This document shows, piece after piece, positions 63,592-64,000 of a stretch of DNA of 64,000 bases. The notes beneath the pieces are model-generated. The model made no database searches, was not told where the DNA came from, and was given only the letters and a program-made list of their open reading frames with translations. Source of the DNA: Halovenus marina (GTDB lineage: Archaea; Halobacteriota; Halobacteria; Halobacteriales; Haloarculaceae). The position numbers and the translations under genes are program-made. The DNA is taken from NCBI RefSeq assembly GCF_051414115.1, contig NZ_JBLKNZ010000001.1, forward strand, positions 1,550,001 through 1,614,000, written 5' to 3'. Every line of letters begins with the position of its first letter. Position 1 is the stretch's first letter.

Positions 63592-64000
63592 GCGACGTTC
63601 GTGTCGCGGGCGTCGGGATGACGCCCTTCGGGAAGTCGCCAGAGCGAACCGCTCGTGACCTCTTCGCCGAGGCCGCCGGAAAGGCCTACGACGACGCCGA
63701 GCTCGGCCCTGATGTTGTCGAGGAGGTCTTTTTCGGCAACTTCATGGGCGAGTTCGCCGAGACGCAGGGTCATCAGGGTCCGATGGCAGCGAAGGCAGCG
63801 GGCGTGACCGCACCCGCGACACGCGTCGACAGCGCGTGTGCATCAAGCGGTGCCGCGGTCCGGATGGGCATCGAGCGCGTCCGGAGCGGACAGGCCGACG
63901 TGGTGCTCGTCGGCGGCGCAGAGCGGATGACGAACCTCTCGACGGCGGACGGCACCGAGGCACTCGGCGCGGCCGCCGACGCGCTCTGGGAACTGCGTGC
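63585..64000 (+). CDS. Thiolase, partial (runs off the window)
   Basis: The first 138 codons of a thiolase-like acyl-CoA acetyltransferase: DVRVAGVGMTPFGKSPERTA, then TRVDSACASSGAAVRMGIER with the nucleophile Cys, and VVLVGGAERMTNLSTADGTE. The type is close to SCP-2/archaeal thiolases, which often pair with an OB-fold (DUF35) protein. It overlaps the reductase by 7 bp. The GTG at 63588 is an alternative start. The rest is outside. Confidence 0.85.
   Translation, partial: MVSDVRVAGVGMTPFGKSPERTARDLFAEAAGKAYDDAELGPDVVEEVFFGNFMGEFAETQGHQGPMAAKAAGVTAPATRVDSACASSGAAVRMGIERVRSGQADVVLVGGAERMTNLSTADGTEALGAAADALWELR

Overview
The window is GC-rich, its proteins are strongly acidic, and it carries archaeal-only genes: archaeosine synthesis, GatE, Gar1 and SRP19, glycerol-1-phosphate dehydrogenase, Dph2 and MptE. 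Many genes have TATA-like boxes about 25-30 nt before the start codon, which suggests leaderless transcripts. Together this points to a halophilic archaeon of class Halobacteria; the genus cannot be named from the sequence alone. No rRNA, tRNA or CRISPR array was recognised.

Region 1 (1 to about 11.1 kb, perhaps to 12.7 kb) is accessory DNA that reads as an integrated pleolipovirus-like element. A short SNJ2-type tyrosine integrase faces left and a virion-type operon faces right: two small membrane proteins (one VP3-like), a signal-anchored surface protein, a 900-residue Tat-exported spike-like protein, an ORF6/ORF7-like pair and a VP8-like P-loop NTPase. A PD-(D/E)XK nuclease follows. A tightly overlapping leftward operon encodes a SWIM zinc-finger protein, a hidden 68-aa ORF, a DUF4326 protein, a ribbon-helix-helix-like protein and two very small ORFs. 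No rolling-circle Rep or protein-primed polymerase was found. The middle of the spike is an AT-richer stretch encoding a probable seven-bladed beta-propeller, which looks like a swapped domain. A regulator and a second, full-length integrase lie at the right edge (11.3-12.7 kb).

Region 2 (12.9-41.7 kb) is ordinary chromosome: a DUF3311/SSS symporter pair, an AI-2E-type permease, a HisG-like paralogue, a coiled-coil protein, an MBL hydrolase, Dph2, a METTL5-like methyltransferase, a rhomboid protease, folate genes (MptE, FolP), TrmJ, GatE, G1P dehydrogenase for archaeal lipids, Gar1/SRP19, glutaredoxin, an HxlR/VOC pair, a probable CTAG DNA methyltransferase, a thiolase and a Ca2+ antiporter.

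Region 3 (41.8-46.2 kb) holds purine biosynthesis genes: purC, a purU-type formyltransferase-fold protein, purS, purQ and purE. A long palindromic repeat with a duplicated arm sits between purC and purU. The folate made through MptE/FolP supplies the one-carbon carrier for this pathway.

Region 4 (46.3-55.7 kb) holds rtcA and the archaeosine tRNA-modification genes tgtA, arcS and the radical-SAM partner gene (RaSEA), with an uncharacterised 81-aa gene between arcS and RaSEA. Nudix, redoxin, DUF547 and UbiA-type prenyltransferase genes follow.

Region 5 (55.8-64 kb) is central metabolism: an Ldh-type dehydrogenase, a GNAT, a ROK kinase, methylmalonyl-CoA mutase large subunit with epimerase, a glycosyltransferase, an amidohydrolase-like protein, and a FabG/PhaB-type reductase overlapping a thiolase that runs off the window.
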